This document shows positions 13,286-23,443 of a stretch of DNA of 27,190 bases, piece by piece. The DNA is from DATFMH01 sp035267045 (GTDB lineage: Bacteria; Bacteroidota; Rhodothermia; Balneolales; DATFMH01). The stretch is from NCBI GenBank assembly GCA_035267045.1, contig DATFMH010000007.1, positions 1 to 27,190 of the forward strand. Reading direction: 5' to 3'. How positions within the stretch are numbered: the stretch's first letter is position 1; each line of letters begins with the position of its first letter. The notes beneath the pieces are model-generated. The model made no database searches. It saw only the letters and a list, made by a program, of their open reading frames with translations, and was not told where the DNA came from. Position numbers and translations under genes: made by a program.

Positions 13286-16200
13286 ATGAATATCAGAAGA
13301 GTACTAATTCTATTAGTGTGCCTCATAGTTATGCCTCTTATGGCATATTCACAGGGAAAAATTAAAGGAACTGTATCGGACGCTCATACCGGTGAAACAC
13401 TACCCGGTGTCGATCTAATTCTTGAAGGAACTCATGTCGGTTCCATCACTAATGCGGATGGAAATTATATTATTAAAAATGTAGACCCCGGCTCATATGT
13501 CCTTAAAGCAAGTTACGTTGGATATAAAAGTTTTGAACAGAAAATCACTGTCAAAAATGAGAAAACAGTCACTGTTAATGTAAAATTATCACAAAGTGCT
13601 ATTAATCTGAATCAGGTAGTAGTGAACGGTGAAGGAGGTCCTGTCCAAATTAAAAAATTGGGTAATAGCATAGGAATGGTAGATATGAAAAAAACAGAAT
13701 TTCTGCCTGTTGATAATTTTTCCAATCTCATACAAGGCCGGGTTCCGGGTGTCGTAGGACTCAAAGTTGGAGGATTGACCGGAGCCGGTTCAAGAATAAG
13801 AATCAGGGGATCAGCAAGTTTATCCCAAAATAATGAACCCGTCGTTTATATCGATGGTGTCAGAGTTGACAATGGTGGTGGTTTTGGTGGCGATGTCAGT
13901 GCCGGTGGTGGTGGTACGCCCTCACGGCTTGATGATATCAACCCGGAAGATATTGCTCGTGTAGAGATACTTAAAGGTGCAGCAGCTGCTACTCTCTATG
14001 GAACGGAGGCATCCAATGGTGTTATTGAAATATTCACTAAAAAAGGTGCCGTAGGTCCTCCGGTATTCAATTTTAAAATTCAACAAGGTCCTGTCAACTA
14101 CCCACATCGCATTAAATCTGCTGTTGGTTATGCCACATCACAGGCCCAGGCTGATACTATGTCTCATTATTTTGGAGGCAGCGTTAAACCATATCAACTG
14201 GTAAGTCATAATTTTGCCAACGATTTGATGACTACCGGCTTTTCACAAAGCTACACAGCATCCGTCTCCGGCGGTACACCCGGAATCACATATTTTACTG
14301 ATGCGCGATTATACAAAGTAAACGGACCTTTTGGCGGAAATAACATCTCTTACCCCGTTGGTACCGGACCCAAAGCAAATGATATTGATCAAAAAGTTTA
14401 CCTTAACGCGAATGTAAATATATTCCCAACCGACAATTTACAATTCCGCGTAACATCAGGTTATACAACATCTTCTCTTTCTACCATAGATAATTCCAAT
14501 AATATTTATGCTGTCCTGGCCGATGCCGAGTTCAGTCAGCCGCAACGGGTCAGTTATAACGACCGCAATGGTTCACCTGCATTTTTGACGTTAGCCGAGG
14601 CTACTCAACAACAAACCAATCAAAAAGTACAGAACTTTAACGGAAGCCTTGGTATTAATTACAGGCCGTTAAATAACCTGACCTTAGATGCCACCTTCGG
14701 TATTGATGCGGTAAATCAAAACAGTACTCACTACCGTCCTTTTGGGTGGAATATCAACCATTTTGCAAGTCTTGACCCACAAGGTGACAAATCATTCAGT
14801 AATTTGAGTCACAAAAACTATACAGCTGAAATTAAAGCCACTCTGGATAATCAAATCAGTGAAGACATTAAATCAACCTTTATTCTTGGTGGACAAGAAA
14901 ACATGAAATCGAACGAATTATATACTGGAACAGGTCGTAATTTCCCTGGTCCTGGTCTCGAAGTCATTGGGGCGGCAGCTGAAAAAACACTGTCTGAAAC
15001 ATACTCCAAGGATGTTAATGTTGGTACCTTTGCACAGGAACAAATCGGATTCAGAGATTACCTCTTTACAACTATAGGAGCACGCCTTGATGCCAATAGC
15101 GCATTCGGTTCGAAATTTCATGCTGTTCTATATCCAAAAGCTTCTGTTTCCTATAATCCCTCCGGTCGGACACGCTGGCAACCCATTGGTCCCATTAGTT
15201 CTCTTTTACTTCGGGCTTCCATTGGTCAATCGGGGCTTCAGCCGGGCGCTTTCGACGCATTAACCACTTATGCTCCGATAACTTCCGATCAGGGTCCGGG
15301 TATTGTCCCCAGTAATCTGGGTAATCCCGATTTAAAACCGGAGGTATCTACCGAATGGGAAACAGGGATGGATATTGGATTATTTAACGATCTGATTGCT
15401 TTTAAAGGAACTTATTGGCATCGAACAGTTAAGAATGTATTAGTCCCACGTCAATTTGTTGTCAGTGGCGGTTTTCGCAGTACTCAGCTATCCAATATCG
15501 GACAAATGAAAGCACAGGGTGTTGAGCTGAGTCTGAACGGAACCGTTATTAAAAAGAAAAGTATGTCTTTACACCTCTATGCAAATGGGGCTTATCTATG
15601 GCAACAGGTTACTTCTTTAGGCGGAGCGCCTCCAATTAAAATAGGCGGCAGTTATCCCCGGTATAGAAATTTCATTATGCAAGGATATTCTCCTGGTGTG
15701 ATGTTTGGTGCGGAGTTGAAACAAGTACAACCCGGCTACCTCCCCGTCGACTTCAATGGTGACGGAAAACCAGATAGCAAAGCCCAGGTTATGAGTTACC
15801 TTAAGACATTGAATGCCAGTAATGCGTCATTGCCAACCAGTTCGAATGTCATTATGATTGAAAACGGTTTAAACAGTTATCTCGGTAAACCCACACCAGA
15901 CTGGACCGGCGCCTTTGGCGGAAGCATGAATTATAAGAATTTCACACTCGAAACGAACTTCGAATTCAAAACAGGTCACTATTATGTAACTGACCTGACA
16001 TCTGCATTCCGAACATCCAACCCTGTTATTGGCCGTAATACCCCCCAGTCAGCGAAAGTTGAACGGGATTATGTAACAGGAGGTGTTAATGGCAATTATC
16101 AACCGCAGAACAATGCCAATGTCCGTTACCAGGCCTTAAAAGACTGGCTGTATAAAGATCTCGCTATGGCCCCATTTAGCGGTCTTAATGAGGTAAAGAA

Positions 16201-16468
16201 AGCCGACTTCATACGCTGGAGAGAGCTTAGCCTGACGTATCGTATACCACGAAGAATTCTGAAATATTATGGCATATCCAAGATGTCATTAACGGCTGCG
16301 GCACGTAACCTGGCGCTCTTTACGAAATTTCCGGGTGTCGATCCCGAAGTTAACGCTGTAGGAAACGATGCAGGAAATAATCTTACGAATAACTTCAATG
16401 TCGGGAACCCGGTATTCAACTGGCCAATCCCAAGAACAATCTTATTTACAGTGAAGCTGACTATTTGA
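13286..16468 (+). CDS. SusC/RagA-family TonB-linked outer-membrane transporter
   Basis: The 1060-residue protein has a signal peptide (1-22, ending AYSQG) and a carboxypeptidase-like regulatory beta domain (about 25-102: GTVSDAHTGETLPGVDLILEGT and GSYVLKASYVGYKS). A plug domain follows (about 108-255) with LNQVVVNGEG, IQGRVPGV, SRIRIRGSASL, VVYIDGVRV and the family phrase RVEILKGAAAATLYGTEASNGVIEIFTKKG. The rest is a 22-strand-type beta barrel ending in FTVKLTI. SusC proteins form the barrel of a TonB-powered importer covered by a SusD lid; cargo ranges from glycans to peptides. The susD-like gene follows after 76 bases in the same operon. No glycoside hydrolase lies nearby, so glycan uptake is not implied. 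The ATG has no strong Shine-Dalgarno but follows AAAAAAGG. Confidence 0.97.
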   Translation: MNIRRVLILLVCLIVMPLMAYSQGKIKGTVSDAHTGETLPGVDLILEGTHVGSITNADGNYIIKNVDPGSYVLKASYVGYKSFEQKITVKNEKTVTVNVKLSQSAINLNQVVVNGEGGPVQIKKLGNSIGMVDMKKTEFLPVDNFSNLIQGRVPGVVGLKVGGLTGAGSRIRIRGSASLSQNNEPVVYIDGVRVDNGGGFGGDVSAGGGGTPSRLDDINPEDIARVEILKGAAAATLYGTEASNGVIEIFTKKGAVGPPVFNFKIQQGPVNYPHRIKSAVGYATSQAQADTMSHYFGGSVKPYQLVSHNFANDLMTTGFSQSYTASVSGGTPGITYFTDARLYKVNGPFGGNNISYPVGTGPKANDIDQKVYLNANVNIFPTDNLQFRVTSGYTTSSLSTIDNSNNIYAVLADAEFSQPQRVSYNDRNGSPAFLTLAEATQQQTNQKVQNFNGSLGINYRPLNNLTLDATFGIDAVNQNSTHYRPFGWNINHFASLDPQGDKSFSNLSHKNYTAEIKATLDNQISEDIKSTFILGGQENMKSNELYTGTGRNFPGPGLEVIGAAAEKTLSETYSKDVNVGTFAQEQIGFRDYLFTTIGARLDANSAFGSKFHAVLYPKASVSYNPSGRTRWQPIGPISSLLLRASIGQSGLQPGAFDALTTYAPITSDQGPGIVPSNLGNPDLKPEVSTEWETGMDIGLFNDLIAFKGTYWHRTVKNVLVPRQFVVSGGFRSTQLSNIGQMKAQGVELSLNGTVIKKKSMSLHLYANGAYLWQQVTSLGGAPPIKIGGSYPRYRNFIMQGYSPGVMFGAELKQVQPGYLPVDFNGDGKPDSKAQVMSYLKTLNASNASLPTSSNVIMIENGLNSYLGKPTPDWTGAFGGSMNYKNFTLETNFEFKTGHYYVTDLTSAFRTSNPVIGRNTPQSAKVERDYVTGGVNGNYQPQNNANVRYQALKDWLYKDLAMAPFSGLNEVKKADFIRWRELSLTYRIPRRILKYYGISKMSLTAAARNLALFTKFPGVDPEVNAVGNDAGNNLTNNFNVGNPVFNWPIPRTILFTVKLTI

Positions 16469-16544
16469 TCTCATATATGAGTCAAGTCAACCCATGATAA
16501 TCCATAGATCTAATATTAAAAGAAACTTCACTAAGGAATTTGTT

Positions 16545-17897
16545 ATGAAATCATTGAGAACACTTAAAACATTTAATACTGTCGCTCTGACCGCTTTGAT
16601 AATTGTAGGCATGAGCGTTTCGGGCTGCGATCCACTCAAGGTAAACAACCCTAACAACCTTGTTGAATCCGACCTTAATAATCCGGCTGCAGCCAAACCC
16701 ATGGTTAATGGTGAAGAAGCATCGGTAACAAGAGCCATCAATAACATGCTGCCACCCTACTCAGTCGCTAGTGGCGAACTCATAAATATCGGTTCAAGAG
16801 AAGCCTGGGATGAACTGGAATACGGTAATCTTGACGATCCTAACAATGAGTTCTCTGATGCAGCCTTTCCATACATGGGAGAGGCGCGTTGGTGGAGTAA
16901 TGATGTCATTCAACGGCTGGAAGCCTTTAAGAAAAATGGAACGCTTAAATCGGGTGACGAACCGGAACTTGCCCGTGCTTATCTATATGGCGGTATCATT
17001 TATTCGACCATTGCCGATATGTTTCAGAACTTTGTTTTTTCCGATAAATCGACCCCCGGTAAGCCTATCGGCGACAACAACATGGTGAAATTATATGATG
17101 ACGCAATAGGGTATATAAACAAAGGTCTGGCTATTAATTCTATTAATGACAACCTTAAAACAGCTTTGCTTGCCATGCGTGCCAGAGCTTATTATTCGAA
17201 AGCACTTTGGCAGAAAGATCATGCATCCCCTGTTGATACTATGAATCCTTTGATCAATGATGCAAATGCTGTTGCAGATGCGAAAGCCGCGTTGAATTTG
17301 ATGAGTGGTGATTATTATTATAAGCTTAATATTACCCCAAGCACTCCCGGTATCTTAGGCGGTAATGGCTTAGGTGGCCAGGTCAATGTTAATCTTTACC
17401 TACGCATTTCAGGTACTTATATCGTACCGAGTGACAATGGAAAAACTGTCAAGGACTTGAGTAGTCCATCAACGAGTATAAGTATGACGGATCCCATAGA
17501 TTCTATTCCTGATCCCGTACTCTATAATCGCATCAAAACATTTACAGAATCACAGCAATACGATGATATTATTGTTACTTCCAAACGGGAAATGTTATTG
17601 ATTTTGGCTGAATCAGACCTGGCCCAGAGCGATATGAACGGATTCACCACAGAGATCAATAAATTACGAGCTCTAAATAACCTCACCCCGTATTCCGGTC
17701 AAATACCGGCTACAAAACTATTGGAATATGAAAGGAGAGTAAACCTCTTCCTGCAAGGCCGGTTATTAAATGATGAATATCGATTTGATGAGAAATCGAA
17801 AGAATGGAAATCGAATAGTACGGCCGTTACGAAACCCGGCACCTTCTTTCCGATAACCATCACAGAACGAAGAGCCAATCCTTACCTCTCAGAGTAA
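16545..17897 (+). CDS. SusD/RagB-family outer-membrane lipoprotein
   Basis: This 450-residue lipoprotein is the substrate-capturing lid of the SusC channel. The signal peptide ends VSGC, with C28 as the lipidated residue. Helical TPR-like repeats follow (AFKKNGTLKSGDEPELARAYLYGGIIYSTIADMFQNF; NDNLKTALLAMRARAYYSKALW), and the C-terminal part has REMLLILAESDLAQ and INKLRALNNLTPYS, then LLEYERRVNLFLQGRLLNDEYRF, typical of the RagB/SusD C-terminal domain. It ends FFPITITERRANPYLSE, like the usual IP..E...NP. The frame is open from 16494, but the ATG at 16545 is chosen because AAGGA lies upstream and a normal lipoprotein signal begins there. It is co-transcribed with susC and closed by a strong terminator. 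The ligand is unknown. Confidence 0.95.
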   Translation: MKSLRTLKTFNTVALTALIIVGMSVSGCDPLKVNNPNNLVESDLNNPAAAKPMVNGEEASVTRAINNMLPPYSVASGELINIGSREAWDELEYGNLDDPNNEFSDAAFPYMGEARWWSNDVIQRLEAFKKNGTLKSGDEPELARAYLYGGIIYSTIADMFQNFVFSDKSTPGKPIGDNNMVKLYDDAIGYINKGLAINSINDNLKTALLAMRARAYYSKALWQKDHASPVDTMNPLINDANAVADAKAALNLMSGDYYYKLNITPSTPGILGGNGLGGQVNVNLYLRISGTYIVPSDNGKTVKDLSSPSTSISMTDPIDSIPDPVLYNRIKTFTESQQYDDIIVTSKREMLLILAESDLAQSDMNGFTTEINKLRALNNLTPYSGQIPATKLLEYERRVNLFLQGRLLNDEYRFDEKSKEWKSNSTAVTKPGTFFPITITERRANPYLSE

Positions 17898-17923
17898 TCT
17901 GACTCATACGATAAAACAGAGGT

Positions 17924-17957
17924 GCGGGTTCTTCCGATAGGGAGAACCCGCTTTTTT
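17924..17957 (+). terminator. Terminator of the susC-susD operon
   Basis: GCGGGTTCT (17924-17932) pairs with AGAACCCGC (17943-17951), followed by six T. The T run overlaps the stop codon of the convergent symporter gene (17956-17958), so the two operons are packed end to end. Confidence 0.93.
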
Positions 17958-19473
17958 ATTGCATTGCTTTGACAATCTCCTCCGGCTTAATCTGATCCAA
18001 AGGTATTTTTGAATCCTCGATGAATTGATTGATGTGAGTTTCGGGCATTGGTTGTGTTAACAGGCTGACTACAAACAATACAACAACATTCACAATGAGC
18101 CCAAGTATACCGGCGTGTATATCAAACAATGGCGGAGCAAAAAAGGAATAATAAACCATCACGAGGGTTCCACTTATCAAACCGGCATAAGCTCCGGCTT
18201 TGGTTACTCTTCTCCAGAAAAAGGCCGCGACAATTATAGGGAAAAACTGAACGACACCTCCATAGGCTATCAATAGTAAAGAAACCAATGATGATGGAGA
18301 ATAAAGGGCTAATAAATATGAGAGTAACGAAATCGTCAGTACCAGTATGCGGGTCATCATCACCAAACTACGTTCTTTGAGTTTGGTTTTGAACAGCTTG
18401 ACATAAAAATCACGAACAATGACAGAAGCAGCCGTATGGGCCAGGTTAGCACCAGTTGACATAGCGGCGGCAAGCGCTCCGGATAGCAAAATACCGATCA
18501 GCCAGGGAGAGAAATTGGCGCGTTCGATCAGTTTTACCAATACCGTATCAGATTGTTTTAACGGATGTCCGGCAAATACCAATATCCCGGCAAAACCAAC
18601 AAAAAAAATGGGTATGAGAATATATCCGTATAAGGGATAAAGAATGATTGTCTTTTTTAATGTTTTCTCACTGTTGGCACTATACGATTTACTAAAGATA
18701 TGCGGCCACATCGACAGACCAATAACACTCACTACCAAAGCAGAAGAAAAAGCGGCAAATGACATGGCATGATGATGTCCGGGAAGTGTTAGATAATCGG
18801 GGGCCTGCGCAGCAATCTGATGAAACATGTTCGTCACACCACCATAGAATTTATAAGGAATGGCCAAACCAATGATCCAGGCCACGGCAATCATCACGAT
18901 ACCCTGTACAACGTTTGTCCAGCCTATGCCCCTTAACCCGCTGGTAAATACATAAACGGCTACTACTATAAAAGCAATAAGGGAACCCAGCCAAAAAGGG
19001 ATATTCCCACCCGTTGACGCATCCACCAAAAAACCGGCTCCTTTAATTTGTATAGTGAGATAGGGAATAAATGCACCAACGCTGATAATGGCCATTAATG
19101 CGGATAATCCCTTACTTTGAAATCGTGCTGAGACCAGTTCGGCCTGTGTAAGATACCCGTATTTTTTGCCGAGGCGTGCTGTTTTAGGCCCCAGCACCCA
19201 GAGCGGTATTAATCCAAGACCCAGATAACCGATTATATATAATCCGGGTGCTCCTTTCGAGTAGGTCCAGCCGGGTCCACCCAGGAATGCGAAGGCGCTG
19301 AATATTTCTGCTCCCATAATGAAAAAGAGCACGAAAAGACCTATACTCCTCCCATCAGCTATATAGCTGTCAAGACTCGTTCCCGTTTCTTTCCGCCTGG
19401 CTTTTATGCCTATGACTAACACCATTAACAAATAAGCAGAAGTAATGGCTGTAACAACCATCCAGTCTTTCAT
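17956..19473 (-). CDS. Sodium/solute symporter (SSS family)
   Basis: This 505-residue inner-membrane protein has about 13 membrane segments and the marks of sodium/solute symporters: GLRGIGWTNVVQG (about 179-191), a conserved AAAMSTGANLAHTAASVIVRDFY near residue 335, and IMGAEIFSAFAFLGGPGWTYSKG in the early segments. It imports a small solute with sodium; substrates in the family include proline, pantothenate, acetate and sugars. The frame extends to 19554, but the ATG at 19473 is preceded by AAGGAGG at correct distance, and the extra residues upstream are not membrane-like. The start overlaps the stop of the DUF3311-like gene by ATGA, so translation is coupled. Its usual small partner and the M20 amidohydrolase upstream suggest import of an amino acid or ureido compound, which is inference. 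Confidence 0.93.
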   Translation of the reverse strand: MKDWMVVTAITSAYLLMVLVIGIKARRKETGTSLDSYIADGRSIGLFVLFFIMGAEIFSAFAFLGGPGWTYSKGAPGLYIIGYLGLGLIPLWVLGPKTARLGKKYGYLTQAELVSARFQSKGLSALMAIISVGAFIPYLTIQIKGAGFLVDASTGGNIPFWLGSLIAFIVVAVYVFTSGLRGIGWTNVVQGIVMIAVAWIIGLAIPYKFYGGVTNMFHQIAAQAPDYLTLPGHHHAMSFAAFSSALVVSVIGLSMWPHIFSKSYSANSEKTLKKTIILYPLYGYILIPIFFVGFAGILVFAGHPLKQSDTVLVKLIERANFSPWLIGILLSGALAAAMSTGANLAHTAASVIVRDFYVKLFKTKLKERSLVMMTRILVLTISLLSYLLALYSPSSLVSLLLIAYGGVVQFFPIIVAAFFWRRVTKAGAYAGLISGTLVMVYYSFFAPPLFDIHAGILGLIVNVVVLFVVSLLTQPMPETHINQFIEDSKIPLDQIKPEEIVKAMQ

Positions 19474-19685
19474 CGGGATTCCTCCTTCGAATATTCCCAC
19501 ATATATGTTATTACCAGGCCGATAACGATTATCAGATTCCAGAGAACAAACCAAAACATCAGAAAGGGCATTCCAAGTACCAGCGGGTAAATAAAGTTGA
19601 CATATGATATTGCAGGCCAGGTAATCGCTATCAGACAGATGAAGAAATATATCCCCATAACGAGGCCGATCTTCTTTTTATTCAT
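19470..19685 (-). CDS. DUF3311-like small membrane partner of the symporter
   Basis: The 71-residue protein has two hydrophobic segments (about residues 6-26 and 38-60). Between them is an N-x-I-Y-P-L-V-L-G-M-P-F-L motif matching the conserved NxxxPxVxGxPF core of DUF3311. Such proteins are found next to SSS symporters and probably act as a small subunit or aid in assembly; the function is not established. An ATG at 19685 is preferred over the in-frame GTG two codons earlier. Its stop overlaps the symporter start (ATGA), and the symporter ribosome site lies within this coding sequence, which implies coupled translation at a set ratio. Confidence 0.82.
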   Translation of the reverse strand: MNKKKIGLVMGIYFFICLIAITWPAISYVNFIYPLVLGMPFLMFWFVLWNLIIVIGLVITYMWEYSKEESR

Positions 19686-19822
19686 AGACACTATCCAAGA
19701 GTCTTAATATTTGGTTAAGATGTGACAAAACTAATCTTTTATAAGTACTAAAATGTTCTCTTTACCGCAACTTTATCGGTGATCAGTTAGCAATAAAGCA
19801 GTTAACAAAAAAATCGTATCAC

Positions 19823-21070
19823 TTAAACCTGCACAACTCCTGCTGTTTCAATGATGGTATTCAAAAGCACGTCAACACCTTTCGCCAAATCCTCATAATC
19901 TGTCCATTCTTCCGGACAATGACTTCGCCCGTTTTTACTGGGTACGAATAATAAGCCAACATTCGTAATTTGAGCCATCATCATGGCGTCATGACCAGCC
20001 CCGCTACTCATTATTTTATGTGAATATCCGAGTTTTTTAGTATGATATTTCATTTTTTCCAGTATTTTTTCTGAAAAACGAAGGGGTGATACACGCATTT
20101 TCTCTTCAATAGAAAAATTCATACCCATGGACTCGGATATATCCGTTAGTTCCTGATCAATATCGGCATAAACACGCTGTACGCATTGCTCTTTGGGGGA
20201 CCTGATATCGATTGTGAATGTTACTTTTCCTGGGATGATGTTCATGGCACCGGGGTGTACATTCAAATTCCCGACCGTCGCGACGGTACCATTATCGGCA
20301 TTATCAGCAAAATGACTAATCTTACTAATTACTTTTGAGGCCATATCCATCGCATCTTTTCTCATATTCATCGGTGTGGTACCGGCATGATCGGGCCGGC
20401 CATTTACCGTGACTTCAAGCTGATGAATACCGACAATTTTCTCCACCAAACCGATTTCATTCCCTGATTGCTCCAGGACCGGCCCTTGTTCGATGTGCAA
20501 CTCAAAAAAAGCTTTCAATGATTCCGGTTCCCGGACAGATTCCTGAAATCGATCCGGATCGAAACCAAAATCACGCATCGCTTCAGCCATGGAAATACCA
20601 TCTGAATCCACATAATTATCCAGATCATCCCTGGTCAGATTTCCGGTCATGGCCCTGCTGGCGATCAACCCGCTTCCAAAACGCCCCCCTTCTTCCTCGA
20701 TCATCGCTATGAATTCGATGGGATGTTCAACTGTCAGATTCTTTTCTTTCAACACTCTTGCTATTTCAAGGCCGGTCACCACTCCGGCAGGACCATCAAA
20801 GTTGCCGCCGTTTTTCACCGAATCGAAATGAGAACCGATCATAACGGCCGGGGCTTCGTTTTGACGCCCTTCCAAACGGCCCACGATCGTACCAACGGCG
20901 TCTTCATAAACTTTAAGACCCATATTCGCCATCTCCCTTTTTATGTAATCCCTGGCTTTACGGTCCTCTTTGGAATATGTAAACCGTGTCAACCCGTTAC
21001 CGGGGGTAGCATTGAACCGGGCCAAGGATTCTATGTCTTTTTTGATCCTTTCGACATTGGACTTGTACAT
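19823..21070 (-). CDS. M20-family amidohydrolase (N-carbamoyl amino acid hydrolase/allantoate type)
   Basis: This 415-residue metallo-amidohydrolase belongs to the Zn-dependent hydantoinase/carbamoylase subfamily of M20, which cleaves N-carbamoyl-L-amino acids, beta-ureidopropionate or allantoate. Metal-binding residues are all visible: H81 in GSHFDS, bridging D92 in NFDGPAG, E127 in IEEEGGRFGSG, H192 in ELHIEQG and H384 in GRSHCPEE. A dimerisation domain with NGRPDHAGTTPM (H228) lies between about residues 210 and 325. SGAGHDA (H360, D361) belongs to the substrate-binding region. The start at 21070 lacks a clear Shine-Dalgarno. It is followed after 137 bases by the DUF3311-symporter pair on the same strand, which suggests the transporter imports its substrate. 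The exact substrate is not determined by sequence; allantoate and carbamoyl amino acids are equally open. Confidence 0.93.
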   Translation of the reverse strand: MYKSNVERIKKDIESLARFNATPGNGLTRFTYSKEDRKARDYIKREMANMGLKVYEDAVGTIVGRLEGRQNEAPAVMIGSHFDSVKNGGNFDGPAGVVTGLEIARVLKEKNLTVEHPIEFIAMIEEEGGRFGSGLIASRAMTGNLTRDDLDNYVDSDGISMAEAMRDFGFDPDRFQESVREPESLKAFFELHIEQGPVLEQSGNEIGLVEKIVGIHQLEVTVNGRPDHAGTTPMNMRKDAMDMASKVISKISHFADNADNGTVATVGNLNVHPGAMNIIPGKVTFTIDIRSPKEQCVQRVYADIDQELTDISESMGMNFSIEEKMRVSPLRFSEKILEKMKYHTKKLGYSHKIMSSGAGHDAMMMAQITNVGLLFVPSKNGRSHCPEEWTDYEDLAKGVDVLLNTIIETAGVVQV

Positions 21071-21262
21071 ATACTAATAATCTGCATTTATGTTGTTTAA
21101 AAGTTTATAAAACCCATCCTAAACAAAAACACCCGTTTTTAAAAATTTTTATCCTTGTATTTTGAGTCCCGGATTTAAACGGATTCAAGGGGGGTGAATT
21201 GGAAAATGTCTTATCTGTCAGACGCATAGCAGTGATCAACCTTTTCCTATCTTGAAAGACAA

Positions 21263-23443
21263 CTAATTATCATCGAGTGCATAATTATAAAGCCGAAGCA
21301 GCCGTAATTCATCATAGCTGATCTCTTCATTAAGCGCGTCATATACGGGCCTGAGAAGTTCATCTCCCTCTTTCTCAAAAACCTGTAAGACCCGTTCCTG
21401 TTGTTTCGGTGATAATGATAACGCCTTTACAATTCCGTCGGTCCGAAGTGGGTTTCCTTCCAGATGATATTTCTCCAAATGCTGAATGATCGTTCCGGGT
21501 TGTACGCTGAACTGCTCGGTTAATTGCTGAATAGATTTCCCTTCATTGAATAAGTCCCCTACCTGGTGATGGCGTCGACGATATGATTGCGAATGGTGTC
21601 GATATGTCTTTTTAGGGCGTTCCTGTAAATCATTTGCTTTACAATAATCAGTGATTATTTCCAGAAACGGTTCTCCATACTTATTTCGCTTGGCCCTGCC
21701 TATTCCATAAATATTAAGCAGGCTGTCAAAACTTTGAGGATAGTAATAAGCCATTTCCATCAGTGTGGCATCGGAAAAAATGGCATAAGGTGGACGCTGT
21801 TCCTCGTCTGCCAATAATTTTCTCTGTTTCTTAAGCAATTTAAATAATGTATTGTCGTATTCAACAGATCCTTTTCCAACCTGACCCGAATAGGTTTTAT
21901 CCGATTTTTTCTTTCTTCCCTGGCCAACCGTACCGAATACCTTTTTCTGTCCTTTAAGTATCTCTTTTGCCGGCGTTTCGATTTTCAAGCCGCCAAATTG
22001 AGGATCCTTACTCAGATAACCTTCACGAATAAGCTGCCTGGCCAGCCTTGACCATTGTTTCCCGGAAAACTCACGCCCAATACCATATGTGGAAAGTTTA
22101 TCATGTTTATGCTCCAGAACCTGTTTCTTTTTAGAGCCACGTAACACTGCATTGATATGACCGATACCAAATATTTCTCCCGTTCGAATAACACATGACA
22201 AATATTTTTGCGCTGGAACGGTAAGGTCCTTTTTATCCGAACTTACGTACACACAGTTATCACACATATCGCAACTCTTATCCGGATATGTTTCTCCAAA
22301 ATATTTCATTAAAGGAATTCTCCGGCACTGTTCCGCTTCTACAAAATGGATAAGGGCATCCAGGTGAGTACGTGCGATTTTCTGCTCCCCGGGACTTTTC
22401 TGACTGATGATATAATTGATCTTGCCAATGTCGGAATAACTGAATAAGAGAAGGCAATCAGCTCTCAGGCCATCACGTCCGGCACGACCAATTTGCTGAT
22501 AGTAGGATTCAATATTTTGTGGCAAATCGTAATGAATAACAAAACGAACATCCGGCTTATTAATACCCATTCCAAAGGCAATAGTTGCGACCATTATATT
22601 GGTATCATCACGGATAAAGGACTCCTGATTTTCGCTTCGTTCCAACTCTGACAAACCTGCGTGATACGGCTTGACGGAGTAACCATTTGCGTTTAGATCT
22701 TCTGTTAGCTCATCCACCTGCCTGCGTGAAAAACAGTAAATAATACCCGATTGATCCTTGTGCTTCTCAAGAAATGATAATGTCTGTTGAAACGGATCGA
22801 GTTTTTCTGATATCTCAAGAAACAGGTTTTCACGATTGAAACTGGCAATGAACGTTTCCGATTCATCCAGTTTCAAGTTCTTTTTGATATCCTCCTGAAC
22901 CCTGGGTGTAGCCGTAGCGGTCAGAGCCAGGCAAACAGTATTCGGGAAATCGGTGCGAAGTCCGGCTATCTTGCGATATTCCGGACGAAAATCGTGTCCC
23001 CATTCTGAAATGCAGTGAGCTTCATCTATCGTCAGACAATCGATCTTCATTTCCGATAGCAGATTACGCATCCGCTGTTTCATTAAGGTTTCAGGTGCCA
23101 CATAAAGCAATTTTACCTTTCCGCTTTTAATCAGACTCACATTTTGTTGATATTCCTGCAAAGACAATGAGCTGTTCAAATAAACAGCAGCAACACCGGA
23201 AGATTCTAATTGTTCCACCTGATCCTTCATGAGAGAAATAAGCGGAGACACGACCACCGTGAGACCTTCAAACAATAAAGCGGGAATCTGATAACAAAGA
23301 GATTTTCCGCCACCTGTGGGCATCACAACCAATGCATCTTTCTTGTTCAGAACCTGTCGAATGACTTCCTCCTGTAAAGGACGAAAGTGTTCATAACCAA
23401 AAACTTCTTTTAAAACCTGGTAAGCCCGTTCTGATGTAACCAA
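21263..23443 (-). CDS. recQ: ATP-dependent DNA helicase RecQ
   Basis: The 726-residue helicase unwinds DNA 3'-5' during recombination repair. It has the Q motif FRPLQ (Q24), Walker A PTGGGKS (42-48), DEAH (140-143), TATATP (motif III), GRAGRDG (319-325, motif VI) and a zinc site with C373, C391, C394 and C397. An RQC winged-helix region (about 400-490), an HRDC domain (about 530-603) and a C-terminal helix-turn-helix domain (about 625-720, HTH_40-like) follow. The last is an extension found in Bacteroidota and Firmicutes RecQ. The start is TTG: the stop TAA is only 12 codons upstream, no ATG or GTG lies between, and the Q motif begins by residue 20, so TTG is forced. No strong Shine-Dalgarno is present. 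It is divergent from the Asp-box gene. Confidence 0.97.
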   Translation of the reverse strand: MVTSERAYQVLKEVFGYEHFRPLQEEVIRQVLNKKDALVVMPTGGGKSLCYQIPALLFEGLTVVVSPLISLMKDQVEQLESSGVAAVYLNSSLSLQEYQQNVSLIKSGKVKLLYVAPETLMKQRMRNLLSEMKIDCLTIDEAHCISEWGHDFRPEYRKIAGLRTDFPNTVCLALTATATPRVQEDIKKNLKLDESETFIASFNRENLFLEISEKLDPFQQTLSFLEKHKDQSGIIYCFSRRQVDELTEDLNANGYSVKPYHAGLSELERSENQESFIRDDTNIMVATIAFGMGINKPDVRFVIHYDLPQNIESYYQQIGRAGRDGLRADCLLLFSYSDIGKINYIISQKSPGEQKIARTHLDALIHFVEAEQCRRIPLMKYFGETYPDKSCDMCDNCVYVSSDKKDLTVPAQKYLSCVIRTGEIFGIGHINAVLRGSKKKQVLEHKHDKLSTYGIGREFSGKQWSRLARQLIREGYLSKDPQFGGLKIETPAKEILKGQKKVFGTVGQGRKKKSDKTYSGQVGKGSVEYDNTLFKLLKKQRKLLADEEQRPPYAIFSDATLMEMAYYYPQSFDSLLNIYGIGRAKRNKYGEPFLEIITDYCKANDLQERPKKTYRHHSQSYRRRHHQVGDLFNEGKSIQQLTEQFSVQPGTIIQHLEKYHLEGNPLRTDGIVKALSLSPKQQERVLQVFEKEGDELLRPVYDALNEEISYDELRLLRLYNYALDDN

